Source: Cryptomeria japonica (lineage: Eukaryota > Streptophyta > Pinopsida > Cupressales > Cupressaceae). From it: a stretch of 64,000 bases of DNA. Position 1 is the first letter of the stretch; every line of letters begins with the position of its first letter. The notes beneath the pieces are model-generated. The model was given only the letters and a program-made list of their open reading frames with translations. It made no database searches and was not told the origin of the DNA. Shown piece after piece: positions 24,071-35,319 of the stretch. The DNA lies in assembly GCF_030272615.1 (NCBI RefSeq), contig NC_081411.1:187309449-187373448 (forward strand). Reading direction: 5' to 3'. Made by a program: the position numbers and the translations under genes.

Positions 24071-26164
24071 AAAAAGGTGAATGGGTGATTGACAGTGGTT
24101 GTTCACATCACATGACTAGTGACAAAAGAAAATATGTAAGCATGGAAAGGTATGATGGTGGAAGAGTTGTATTTGGAGATGACAAAGGCTATGTAATCCG
24201 TGGGATAGGTTCTATTTCTTTTGAGGGTAAGAATAACATTGATGATGTCATGTATGTTGAAGGTTTGAAGCATAATATTTTGAGTGTTGGACAGATGGTT
24301 GATAAGGGTTATTATCTACAATTCAGAAATGGTAAATGCAAGATCTTGAATGCATCTGGTAAAGAAATTGCATCTGGAACTAAGACTGAAGGTAACATTT
24401 TTTATTTGAATGCTAGTGAGAAAAGTTGCTTGATTGCTAAGATAGATAAGAGTTGGTTGTGGCATAAAAGGATGTGTTATGTAAACTTTGATTCGTTGAT
24501 CAAGATCAGTTCTACTCAAGTTGTTAGGGATCTATCAAAGATTGTTAAACCTGTTAATCCAGTATGTAAGGAATGTTAGTTGGGTAAGCAAACCGGGATT
24601 TCTTTAAAGAGTAAATGGTACACATTAAATGGATTATTAGATCTTGCGCATACTGACCTATGTGGACCTACAAATGTCAGAAGTGTGTAGGGTGATAGAT
24701 ACTTTATTTTACTAATTGATGATTATTTCAGAATGACGTGGGTTATCTTTTTGAAGGAAAAATCAGAAGCATTTGAGAAATTCAAGAGATTCAAAGCTAA
24801 AGTTGAAACTGAGTCCAGATTGAAGTTGAAGTGTTTGAGATCTGACAGAGGTGGAGAATTTTGTTCTGGTGAGTTCAATTCTTTCTATGAAATGCATGGA
24901 ATCAGAAGACGGTTATCTGCTCCTAGGACCGCACAGTAGAATGGTATTGTTGAAAGGAAGAACTGCATTGTTTTAGATGCTGCAAGAACCATGTTGATTG
25001 AAGGAGATGTTCCAAAGGTTTATTGGAGAGAAGCTATTAGCTCTGTAGTCTATAGATTCAATAGAGTTCATATCAAAGGTGATACAAGTAAGACTCCTTA
25101 CAAGCTTTGATTTGGTCATGTTCATACTATGAAATATTTCAAAGTTTTTGGTAGAAAATGTTATATCAAGAGAGATGAGGATATTGGGAAGTTTGATGGT
25201 AGAAGTGATGAAGGTATCTTTTTTGGATATTCTACAAATAGAAAAGCCTACCGGTGTTATAACAAGAGACTAAGAAAGATAGTTGAGATTGCAAGTGTGA
25301 AGGTGGATGAGAACTTTGGGAAGGAGATTAGAGCTTATGATGAAGGTCAACATGTTGTTTTAGCTCCTATTTAGCTTGAAGAACCTAAGAAGAATGATCT
25401 GGTAGAGACAAAGAAAGCTGCTATTGTCAGTGAGAATGTTCATGAGCCTAAGTCTAAAAATGACAATAATCAGAAGACTTTGAGGTATGTAAGATTGAAT
25501 CATTCTGAGAATCAAATTATTGGTGACAAGAATAAAGGTGTGATGACTAGAAGAAGGTTAGCTGTAAAACAGATATGTTTGATTTCTAGAATTGAACCTA
25601 AAAATGTTGTTGAAACTTGTAAAGATGATAACTGGATTAGGGCCATGGAAGAAGAGTTAGATCAGATTGAAAAGAACAATACTTGGGAACTTGTGCCTAG
25701 ACCTAAGGATACAAATATTATTGGTACTGAATGGGTTTTTAGGAACAAATTCAATGAATCAAGTGAAGTAGTCAGAAGTAAAGCTAGACTAGTCTACAAA
25801 GGATATTCACAGCAGGAAGGGATTGAATATGAAGAAACTTTTTCTCCGGTTTCCATAATTGAAGCTGTTAGACTATTACTAGCTTATGTTGCTTATAAAG
25901 ATTTCAAAGTATTTCAAATGGATGTCAAATATGTATTTCTAAATGGTGATCTAGAAGAAGTCTACATTGAACAACTTGGTGTATTTTCACTGTTAGATGA
26001 TGGAGACATGGTATACAAGTTGAAGAAAGGGCTTTATGGTTTAAAACAAGCCCCTAGAGCCTGGTATGCTAGATTAGATAAATACTTGCTAAAATTGGGA
26101 TTTGTCAAAGGTGTCGTTGATAGTAACTTGCACTTTAAAATTGAAAATGACAACATTTTGATTG
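24071..26164 (+). pseudogene. Copia-A protease, integrase and reverse transcriptase N-part
   Basis: Pol polyprotein, same frame as gag. The order is protease with active-site DSG (WVIDSGCSHHMT, 24085-24120); the GAG-pre-integrase segment with HNILSVGQ; the integrase zinc finger near 24460-24580; the integrase core with DD(35)E residues in LIDDY, SDRGGEF and GIVERKN (24715-24960); and RT from about 25620 with WELVPRP, GTEWVF and LYGLKQAPRAWY. The sequence stops just before the catalytic FIDD, where NA-2 is inserted (gattg at 26160-26164). Nonsense codons near 24577, 24688, 24937, 25108 and 25372 all fit C-to-T changes. Confidence 0.92.
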
Positions 26165-26985
26165 TGTTGGCATTCTACACTCTAATGAGAATAGTTGATG
26201 TTTTCTTTGATGGAAACCAATTGGCAACCAACTAGCAACAGGTTTCTACACATGCACCGGCATCGCAGACATTAGTCACCAGCACTGGTAGGCAATTTCA
26301 CTGGCATCCAGATTACACCAGAAATAAAGTATACCGGCACTCAGGCGGACATGGGATAAAGTTTTTCTTATATGTATTGTATTGTAAATGTAATTAATTA
26401 TTTGTAAGCCAACTTGGTGTATTGTAAAAGATTCATATATATATATGAGATCTTATAGATCATTTTTGTAATAAAATAGGAATGAAATTGTAAGGAAGAA
26501 GGACAAAATATTATTGTTGGACAATGAAAGGTTTCTGGTTAAGGTATATGACTGAGCTTAAATCGGAATTGAACCAGGCATTAGAGATGCTATTTTGAGT
26601 AGTACATTGTATTAGATTTAATTATCCATCTTGTAGTTAGTGAGACTCTTTCATTGAGCAGTGCGCTCCAGGCACTTGGCCTTCCTGCATGTGCAGTCCC
26701 CTATTGTAAGTAATATTTATTCATATTGGCTAGTGAGTAAATATTGTGGGTCACAAATCCCACCAAGGTTTTTCCCACACTGGGTTTCCTCGTTAAAATA
26801 TTATGTGTTATGGTGTTCATTTATGTTGTCTCTATTATTTCTCTTTACTGCATTATTTCTTGTTTACCGGTACATTGATTTGGGTTGCAAAGTTGTAAAT
26901 AAGTTTAAATATTCCATAAAATAGTTAGACACTGATTCACTCCCCCCCCTCTTAGTGTCTTTGGGACTATCATTGTATCTAACCA
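26165..26985 (+). repeat. 5' LTR of NA-2
   Basis: It starts TGTTGGCATTC and ends CTAACCA. It carries the TTGGCCTTCCTGCATGTG block (about 26676), GGTTTTTCCC, a C-run and CTCTTAGT. It is closely related to the copy at 31998-32799. Confidence 0.93.
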
Positions 26986-26986
26986 T

Positions 26987-26998
26987 TGGTATCAGATC
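26987..26998 (+). other. Primer-binding site of NA-2
   Basis: TGGTATCAGATC starts 1 bp after the LTR and matches the initiator-Met tRNA complement over its first ten bases, with one mismatch at position 11. Confidence 0.85.
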
Positions 26999-27028
26999 CT
27001 CATCCTCTATTTTCAAAAGCCTAACAAC

Positions 27029-28168
27029 TTGAAGAAGATTCTGAAACCGGTACCGATGAAGAATTTAAGAAAACAGTTGGAAGGAGCTCTTGAAGATTTT
27101 GATGCAGAAAAATTGAAGAATATCAAACTTGAAGATGATCTGAGGACTACTAAGGAATTCATTAAAGGACTTCGGGAGAACCTAGTTATAGCACAAAACA
27201 AGATGAAATAACTTGATGAGTAAATGCATAAATATGATGATGAAAAGGAAAGTGTTAGTGATATTGTAGATAAATTAAGACAAGAGAACAATAATATGAG
27301 GAATGAAATGCAAGATATGACTATGAGGCTATGTAAGGATATTGAAGACTAGAAGAAGAATGAAGAAGATTTGACTAGAAGACTTAATGATGGAGGTAAT
27401 GAAAATCTGAGACTTTGTCATGAAATTGATATGCTAAAGACAAATCTTATTCACATGCAACATGATAAAGAAGAGCTTGTGAGACAAGTTGGAATTCTGG
27501 AAAATGAGTTGATCACTGCAAATGAACACAAAGACAAATTCAAGAAAAGTTCAGAAAGACTTGATGACATGCTGAAAAGACAAAAACCTGATGGAGATAC
27601 AATTGGACTTGGATTTGAACACGGAGAAAGTTCCAGGACTGCAAACAATCATGATCACAATAAACCGGTAAGACAACCTAATTCTTATAAATTTAATGGG
27701 AAATGTTTCAATTGCAACAAATTTGGTCATAGAGAAAATCAATGAAGATTTAGAAATAATCAGAATACAAATTTACCCACCGGTCAATGTTCCAAATGTA
27801 ATAAAGTTGGTCACAATTCAGAAAATTGCAGAATGAATGTGAAATGCTATGTTTGTGGTAGATTTGGACATTTATCGAATCAATGTAGATCACAAACCGG
27901 TCAAGGATATAGAAAAGATATTCAAAGAAATAATGTAACTTGTTATGCATGTAACAAGATTGGACATATTGTAAAACTCTGTAGAAGCAAGACTATACCG
28001 ACGAACAATAAAGGATCTAATGAGAAGGGAAAAGAAAAGGTAAATGAAATAAAGAAAGAATTTTCAAAATAATGGATTAAGAAGGGAGATCGGAGAGTTC
28101 ATGAATATGTTTCTGCACCAGTTGAATAGAGTAACCCTCCACCAGTAGGAGATTCTTCATCTAACTAA
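27029..28168 (+). pseudogene. NA-2 ORF1: coiled coil with four zinc knuckles
   Basis: Probable Gag-like RNA-binding structural protein, about 379 codons in one frame. Residues 1-190 are a charged, heptad-like helix (KLRQEN, NENLRL, LENELITANEH). Residues about 225-335 hold four CX2CX4HX4C knuckles: CFNCNKFGHRENQ (last Cys now TGA), CSKCNKVGHNSENC, CYVCGRFGHLSNQC and CYACNKIGHIVKLC. Near 28140-28168 it ends in SSSN then stop, as does the NA-3 copy. Stops at about 27209, 27221, 27350, 27743, 28070 and 28127 make it inactive. The ATG at 27029 is chosen because it matches the NA-3 position. It lacks a recognisable copia Gag core, which is unusual. Confidence 0.85.
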
Positions 28169-28323
28169 TGAATAGTCCTTAGTGGGTATGGCAGCAAGTT
28201 GAAAATCATGCATTCTACCCTCGGTTGATGGGAAGAAGATACATTTCTTCTTTATCGACAAATGTGTTAAGATTTCACTTAACTGACAAGCATTTAATAT
28301 AGTAGTTGGAAAGCATTTTCGGC

Positions 28324-28330
28324 TATAAAG
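28324..28330 (+). promoter_or_regulatory. TATAAAG box upstream of NA-2 ORF2 (candidate internal promoter)
   Basis: TATAAAG stands 142 bp before the ORF2 ATG. The same heptamer is 127 bp before the ORF2 ATG in NA-3, within an inter-ORF leader of about 300 bp that is itself conserved (CCTCGGTTGATG and TTTCACTTAA phrases). Promoter function is inferred. Confidence 0.4.
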
Positions 28331-28471
28331 TACCTGAAAACCCTCATTTTCATCCACCAAGCATTCAAGCATTCAGAGAGTGTGAAATTGAGCAAGGGCA
28401 TTCTAAAGGCAAGTTGCAAAGTGTTTTTTAGGCATTCAAGGATTTCAAGCAAGACGTATTTATCTTTCAAA

Positions 28472-31400
28472 ATGGCATCTTCATCTTCTATACCTGATTT
28501 TATTGCAAACCCTACTGTGGTAGAAAACATTAAGCGCCCTAGGCCCGTGTTTAAAATCATCCTTGAAATTGCCAAGCAAGATGATTCTATTGGAGCTTTT
28601 TTGAAAATTCCGAAGGGAGTCACTTTTGCCGAAGACCCTAGAATCTACATTCACTGCAACACAGGAACTTTAGGAACCAATGATTTGAAGAACATGTACA
28701 GTGGTGTTATTACTGATGAGCAAGGTTTAGTTAAACTAGAGCATAAGATAGTTGAAGACTTAGGATTCATTGAAATACTGAACATATCTGAATTTCCAAA
28801 GGAGGTAGTTCATTTTGTTCTAAGTAGAGTTTATGGAGAGTTCATGTGGCTTGACTCTGTTTTTAAAATCTCTAAAAAAGAAATCAAGGTAGTTACTAGT
28901 TTACCCTCAACAGGTAGTAGGCCCGACAAAACCAAGAAGATACCTAACAAGGGAGTTATGGAGTTAACTAGAGCTACATCTGACAACAGATCTCTTAGGG
29001 TTAATGACATTACTGATGCTAATGTGAGATATGTGAGTATGGTACTTGGCTATAGAGTAACTCATGCAAACAGATTGAATTCAATTTCTAGCTTATGTAT
29101 TCATAGTGCATATGAGATGGTAAAGAACAATTTGAGGATTGATATTTGTGAATGGATTAAAGATTAACTAATAGACAACTTGAAAAAGATCAAGGGTGAC
29201 AAGAAGGGGACATTTCATTTTGGCAACCTACTTGTGTGTCTAATGCTTTACTTCACCAAAGAGATATCCAACATTGGTCATAAGGACTTTGGATATGACA
29301 TCCCGGTAGGCAAACAAATCAAGAAAGCTATCACCGATATGTGATCTAACAGTGACAAAACTATAGCAGACTACTTCAAAAACTTTCAAACTAAGATGAA
29401 AGCTAGAGAAAGGTTACCACAACGCATAGTAGACAAGTATGACAAACGAATCTAGTTTGTAATCAAACGAGATGAGACATGGATGGAAGCAGTTAGTTCT
29501 AGAACCATTTGGATAACAAAATTAGGATATGAAGTTGACCTAAATGTTCTTGAAGCATATGCTAAAACACTAATTGATGCACCTAAGGAACCATTTGAGA
29601 AATTCTTTGGTAGTGCTGAAACCATTGAGAGTGCTGTCTCAATGCAGAAGAGAAGAAAAAGAAGAGAAAAGTTTATCATAGATGCATCCAAGATGGCTAA
29701 GGAAATTAAGGAAAATGTAATGAACATAAGTGGTATATCTGCCAGTGAACTGGAAGTATTGAAACCGGAAGCTCATGTTTCACCAATTGTCACTTCTTCA
29801 GATACAGATAGTGGAAAAGCAGTAGAGTTCAAAAGAGTTGAAAGAAAGAAGAGGAAACCTTCACTGGTACCCTCTCCTTCTCCCAAAAGGACTAGAACTT
29901 TGAGGAAGAAGTAGCAGGCTGTAAGGGAACCTAAAAAGAAGCTGACACTAAAGAATAAACAAACTAAGATACCAGACACCCTTACACCGGAGGAATTGGT
30001 AAATGAGATAACACATGATGGAAATCTTTGCAATGTAAATAAATACTATCATTCTTACAAAGATTCATACAAGGAAACAATAGAGGCTAGGATAATTTTG
30101 CATTTAGACATCTATAAGAAGGTTTTTATTGAAGTTGTAGATGATCTACCAAATGACTTGTATCTAAGACTAGAGGCTAAAAGAATGTCAGTAATGGAAT
30201 TAGATAAAAAGCTAAAAGTTGAAGCATTATTGGTTGCGCACCTTGTAAACTCTAGAGAGAAAATTGATGAACTATTTTCTAAAGCAAACTAGTCAGTTTT
30301 TGTCAGTGGACACTGATAGGTTAGCCTAATGGTTGGTAGAGTGAAAGAGATTGATGTTGAAACTGCAGATAGTTGGGATATAATTTTTGTTGAAAAGGAA
30401 AAGAAAGAGGAAAAGGAAAGACAAAAAATAGATAAATCTTTTGCGAAGGTGTACCAAAAGGACAAAGATAAAGGCAAGATTGGTGGTGTACCTTCTATAA
30501 AGGTAACAGATAACATCCCTCCACCTGTTCAGGACACCCCTCCATTAACTCCAGTATCATCGGTACATAGAGACAATCAACCGGATAAGGCAATTGAAGA
30601 AGTAACTCATGATGATACCAACCCGAAGTCTGAAATACTTTTGACCATGAATGTGGATACACAGGATATTAACATTGTTGTGGATAAAGAGACTACAGAG
30701 GTTAAGGAAAATAATGTTAAGGATAGTAAGATCTCTAAGTCATCGACACACACTGTTGACTCTCAGAAGACTGAGATACCGACACAAGATAAGGAACTAG
30801 AGACAAAGAAACCAGTAGAGGATAAGGACACCAACACTGAGAAATCATCTTAAGTAGAGGTACAAACACAAATAGAGAAACTGGAAGAAAATATAAGTAA
30901 AGAGGATGCAACTAATGGAAATAAGGAGGAAATAGTGAAGGTAATTGGGTAAGTATCTGTTGAAAGGAAATCCATAGTATAACCAAGCACATCAATTGGA
31001 GAATTCAGACCCACTAACATAACAGATGTTCTATTGGATTATATCAAGAGGATAACAGATTGCAATGCCTTAGCATTATTGATAAAACATTACCTATCTT
31101 GAAGATGATTGCACCTACCTATAAAATAGATCACATTAATGATTCTTTAGGTAAATTGGACACATTGTCCAAATTCATTTCTGAAAATGTCATAACTATA
31201 GATAAGGTGAATGAGGATACTGTAAAGGAAAGAGTAGATAAAGAGAAAGGAGGATTCTTTGACAAAACCATCAAAGACTGTAATGAACATATGGATTCAT
31301 TATTATTGGTACTTAACTCAACAATTTTGGAATATAAGGAGCTCTATTGAGAAGCTTGCAAGCCTCATCATCTGACTAAGGATATAGACAATGAAATCAA

Positions 31401-31784
31401 GAAGACACAAAAGGAGATAGATGACATTGCGGATAATATGATAGGTTCTTCAGAACTTAGTTCAGTTTTTTAGCAGGAAATAGTAGTGTATGAGGAAAAG
31501 TTAGAGAAATTTGAGAAAGAGAAAGCAAGGATAAGGTTAAAGGCCTAGGAACTCAAAAGTAAACTTGGTCCAAGATTGGACAGTCTCATTACTCAACGAG
31601 TTGAGCTATCAAAGGCAACAGTTCAAGGAGAATGGTCACCGAAGCACAGATGCACTATCTAACTGACATGATCTAGCAGACAGATACCATTCTCTTTGAC
31701 AGTAAAAAATTCATGCAGAGCCTAAATTTAATTTTGGCAGACATTTTTCAAATTGTAACCAACCGGTTACAAGCTATGAGGTAG
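28472..31784 (+). pseudogene. NA-2 ORF2: large conserved protein of unknown function
   Basis: I do not recognise this protein. The ATG at 28472 (start MASSSSIPDFIANP) matches NA-3. Regions in order: residues 1-330, a conserved globular part (RPRPVFKI, YIHC, EFMWLDS.FKI, PSTGSRPDKTKK, HANRLNSISSLCI, DICEW); residues 335-480, ending in a basic RKKRKPS...PKRTRTLRKK stretch like a nuclear localisation signal; a helical block with ILHLDIYKKVFIEVVDDLPNDLY; an acidic, Thr/Pro-rich linker; and a C-terminal coiled coil. One frame runs 28472 to about 31060, then one frameshift, with roughly ten nonsense changes. No polymerase, integrase or protease motif is seen. It might relate to plant mobile-domain proteins, but I cannot show that. 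Confidence 0.85.
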
Positions 31785-31984
31785 CATTTTTGTATTCTTT
31801 GATTCTTTTTGACATCCTTTGTCATTGATGTCAAAGGGGGAGTAGTACGGAGAAAAATAGGGAGTATTATGGAGAAAAATAAATGCACAAGGGAGATCAC
31901 TTGCTCAAGGGGAGCACACTTCTTTTTGGATTTCATTTTTGGATAGCAGTTTTGGATTTTTCTCATGAGTGTTGCCATCAATGC

Positions 31985-31997
31985 CAAAGGGGGAGAT
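31985..31997 (+). other. Polypurine tract of NA-2
   Basis: CAAAGGGGGAGAT immediately precedes the 3' LTR. A related tract with the same preceding TGTCA phrase lies near 31833. Confidence 0.88.
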
Positions 31998-32799
31998 TGT
32001 TGGCATTCTACACTCTAATGAGAATAGTTGATGTTGTCATTGATGGCAACCAACTGGAAACCAACCGGAAATAGGTTTCTACACATGCACCGACATCACA
32101 GACATCAATCACTGGCACCAGCATCTAGATTACACTGGAAATAAAGTATACCAGCACTAAGGCCGACATGGGATAAAGTTTTTCTTATATGTATTGTATT
32201 GTAAATGTAATTAATTATTTGTAAGATGACTTGGTGTAGTGTAAAAAACTCATATATGTATGAGATCCTATAGATCATTTTTGTAATAAAATAGGAATGA
32301 AATTGTAAGGAAGAAGGACAAAATATTATTGTTGGACAATGAAAGGTTTTTGGTTAAGGTATATGACTGAGGCTAAACTGGTACTGAACTAGGCATTAGA
32401 GATGCTATTTTGAACAATACATTGTATTGGATTTAATTATCCATATTGTAGTCAGTGAGACTCTTTCATTGAGTAGCGCGCTCTAGGCAGTTGGCCTTCC
32501 TGCATGTGTAGGCCCCTATTGTAAGTAATATTTATTCATATTGGCCAGTGAGTAAATATTGTGGGTCACAAATCCCACCGAGGTTTTTCCCACACCGGGT
32601 TTCCTCATTAAAATATTCTATGTTATGGTGTGCATTTATGTTGTCTCTATTATTTCTCTTTACTGCATTATTTATTGTTTACCGGTACATTGATTTGGGT
32701 TGCAAAGTTGTAAATAAGTTTAAATATTCCATAAACTGGTTAGACACTAATTCACCCCCTCCCCTCTCAGTTTCTTTGGGGCTGTCATTGAATCTAATA
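31998..32799 (+). repeat. 3' LTR of NA-2
   Basis: It starts TGTTGGCATTC; the final CA appears changed to TA (CTAATA) before the gattg duplication. It differs from the 5' copy by scattered substitutions and small indels, so the insertion is not recent. Confidence 0.92.
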
Positions 32800-32803
32800 G
32801 ATT

Positions 32804-33764
32804 GTTGAAGTCTTTATTGATGATATTATTTTTGGTGGTGATGATGATATGAGCATGAAATTTGTCGATGACATGAAAAAAGGATTTGAGATGTATGTTA
32901 TTGGTGAGATGAAATTTTTCTTAGGTTTGTAGATTGTACAGATAAGAAAGGTATCTTTATATCTCAAACTAAGTATGTGAAGGAATTGTTGAAGAAGTTT
33001 GGATTAGATGATTCCAAACTGGTTGGAACTCCTATGGTGACTGGTTGTAAATTGTCTAAAAATGATGAATCTCCTAAAGTTGATCAGAGTTTGTACAAAT
33101 CTATGCTTGGTGGATTGTTATATCTTACTCATACTAGGTGTGACATTATGCATGTTGTGTGTATGGAAGCTAGATATCAAGATGATCTGAAGGAGAGTCA
33201 TGTTACTATCATTAAATGAATATTTAAATATCTTAAGGGAATTGAAGATTATGGTTTATGGTATCCAAAGAATGATGATTTTATGTTTTGTGCTTATACT
33301 GACGCAGATTGGGCAGGTGATGTTGATGACCAAAAGAGTACTACCAATGGAGCATTCTTTTTAGGTAAGAAGTTGGTTTCATGGGCCAACAAGAAACAAT
33401 ATTCAGTATCTTTATCTACTTCTGAAGTTGAGTACATTGTGGCTGCCAGTAATTGCACTCAAATAGTATGGATGAAGCAAATGTTGAAAGATATAAGAAT
33501 TATTTATGATGAGCGTATTGTTATATACTATGATAATTCTAGTGCTATAAACATGTCAAAAAAATTGGTGTAACATTCAAAGACCAAGCATATATCAATC
33601 AAATACAATTACTTGAGAGAGAAAGTCAGTGAACAAAAGGTGAAGCTAGAATATGTATCTACAAAGTAACAAATTGCTGATATTTTTACTAAGCCTTTGC
33701 ATGTCGATACATTTGTCTATCTGAGAGACAAGTTAGGGGTCTCCACCCCTCCTGATGAGAACTA
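32804..33764 (+). pseudogene. Copia-A reverse transcriptase C-part and RNase H
   Basis: Continuation of the Copia-A pol frame after NA-2. It opens with the RT catalytic block (VFIDDIIFGGDDD; FIDD in place of YVDD) and then GEMKFFLGL. A small indel near 32940 shifts the frame, which resumes as FISQTKYVKELLKKFGLDD. RNase H follows (YTDADWAGD, KSTTNGAFFLGKK, SLSTSEVEYIVA, DNSSAINMSK), then DIFTKPLH and the natural stop near 33762. Nonsense codons near 32930, 33217, 33571 and 33667 are present; the first three fit C-to-T changes. Downstream to 34070 are three AGGGGGAG tracts. Confidence 0.92.
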
Positions 33765-34057
33765 GATGCATTGAGTTGCATTGATCCAAAGGAATTCAAA
33801 GCCTTGTTCTTTTATCCAGATTGATGTGTTGGTGTTGCTCCTCTACTAGAGTAGTCTTTTGATTTGGTTGTGTATCCCTAGGGGAGAGAGATTTGTGATT
33901 GATTTTTTGTTTTAGTGATCTTTGGCATTGTTGTCAAAGGGGGAGATAGATCATGTGAAAGACTTCTTTATCTATCTTGATCTTAGGGGGAGTTTGCTAG
34001 TGATATCTTCTTTCTTTGCATTGATTGTTTTTCACATTAATATGTTGTCATCAATGC

Positions 34058-34070
34058 CAAAGGGGGAGAT
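34058..34070 (+). other. Polypurine tract of Copia-A
   Basis: AAAGGGGGAGAT is adjacent to the 3' LTR. Similar tracts occur near 33938 and 33986. Confidence 0.88.
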
Positions 34071-35314
34071 TGTTGGATTTGGTTGTTCATTTTTGCTATT
34101 AGGATATGTTGTTTTTCATTGATGTCAACATACTCCTATGAGTTATATTGGTGAGTTTGGGAAGATTTTCTGTTCCGGTTTGCAGTTCTTTATTTATCGG
34201 TTTCTAATGGTATTCCCTCCAGTATATTCCGGTGTGATTAGATCTTGTGCTGATATTTTAGATTATTGTTTGGGATGATCCTATGTATCTTCATTTCAGA
34301 TGGTTCATGGTTTGGTACTCCACAAGCTATACTTCTTCATGGCAGCTATTGACTGGTTGTGTTCTTGAGCTTTGAGACGTTGACAAATGAAGATTTAAAA
34401 AGTTGTATTGGTGCAATTGTTTCAGATTATTCTAACGTTCTTGATGGTGTTTCGTAGTAGTGTCCTATTTGTTTTGGTGGTCCGCATTGATTTTTGAGTG
34501 AGTTTTTGGTGAATTCTTTGAACCGATGATAATTTGTGTGTTATGCAATATTTATGGTGGCGTAGCATATTGCGGTTGATCTTGGAGGGATTTCCAGTGG
34601 ATGTAACTATTTGGGAATTTGAATTAGGTCCATGCTATGTAATGTAAATCATAATATTGGTTTGGTAGTTGATCTTTGTATCATGTAATGTAATTTTTGT
34701 AATTACGAGTTAAGGGTTGAGGGTTTAGTTGACCTTCTTATCAAGGTTGATGATTTGTATATATAGGTGATATACTTATGTAATTTTGGAGTCAATATTG
34801 TGTTTGCATTATTAGAGAGAGGTAAATGTGTGAGCAAGGATATATCATTCAGTGAAGTGTTGTGATGAGTTTTGTGTTGCAGAGCAGACAACTATGCTTA
34901 ACTGGAACTGTCATCAAGCATTTGTAGATGCTATTATTGCAGTTCATTCCTTCTAGATTCTAGTGCGATTCATTTTGTAAGTCAGTGAGACTTCCCTAAG
35001 GGTTGTAGCCTTCCAATCATATATATTTTGAGTAGTTAGCTCTAGGAAGTGTGCCTGAATGCATGTGCATTACCCATTGTAATATTTTCACATACTACTA
35101 CAGAGTATCATCCTATTGTGGGTAGGTTCCCATCATGGTTTTTCCCTTAACAAGGTTTTCCACATCAAAATTTTGGTGTTGTGTGTTGTGTTGTTAATTT
35201 TCTTATTTGTTATTGTTGTGCTTTATCAGTTTATGTTTTGGAAGTTTAATTTGTAAATCCGGTGAAGACCAATTCACCCCCCCTCTTAGTCTTCCCTCTT
35301 TATTGTTGCTAATA
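34071..35314 (+). repeat. 3' LTR of Copia-A
   Basis: It starts TGTTGGATTTGG; the terminal CA appears as TA (GCTAATA). It aligns with 21671-22882 apart from the 29-bp difference near the start and scattered substitutions. Confidence 0.9.
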
Positions 35315-35319
35315 GTATG

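Larger units (their letters stand above)
26165..32799 (+). mobile_element. NA-2: complete non-autonomous LTR element nested in Copia-A
   Basis: 6,635 bp flanked by a perfect 5-bp duplication gattg (26160-26164 and 32800-32804). LTRs are 26165-26985 and 31998-32799. The internal region holds a primer site, ORF1 (coiled coil plus four zinc knuckles), ORF2 (about 1,100 codons, unknown) and a purine tract. No protease, integrase, RT or RNase H motif is visible. Copy structure and both ORFs match NA-3, so this is a family and not an accidental deletion product. Confidence 0.93.
21651..35314 (+). mobile_element. Copia-A: Ty1/copia element split by NA-2
   Basis: LTRs at 21671-22882 and 34071-35314 flank primer site, gag, protease, integrase, RT and RNase H in copia order. 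The pol frame is cut at 26164 and resumes at 32804 after NA-2. gag-pol was a single frame; from 22939 to 26164 I see only nonsense changes and no frameshift. The element start is uncertain: TGTTGGATT occurs at both 21651 and 21671. Starting at 21651 gives a near-matching 5-bp flank (atatg against gtatg at 35315-35319). Confidence 0.9.
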
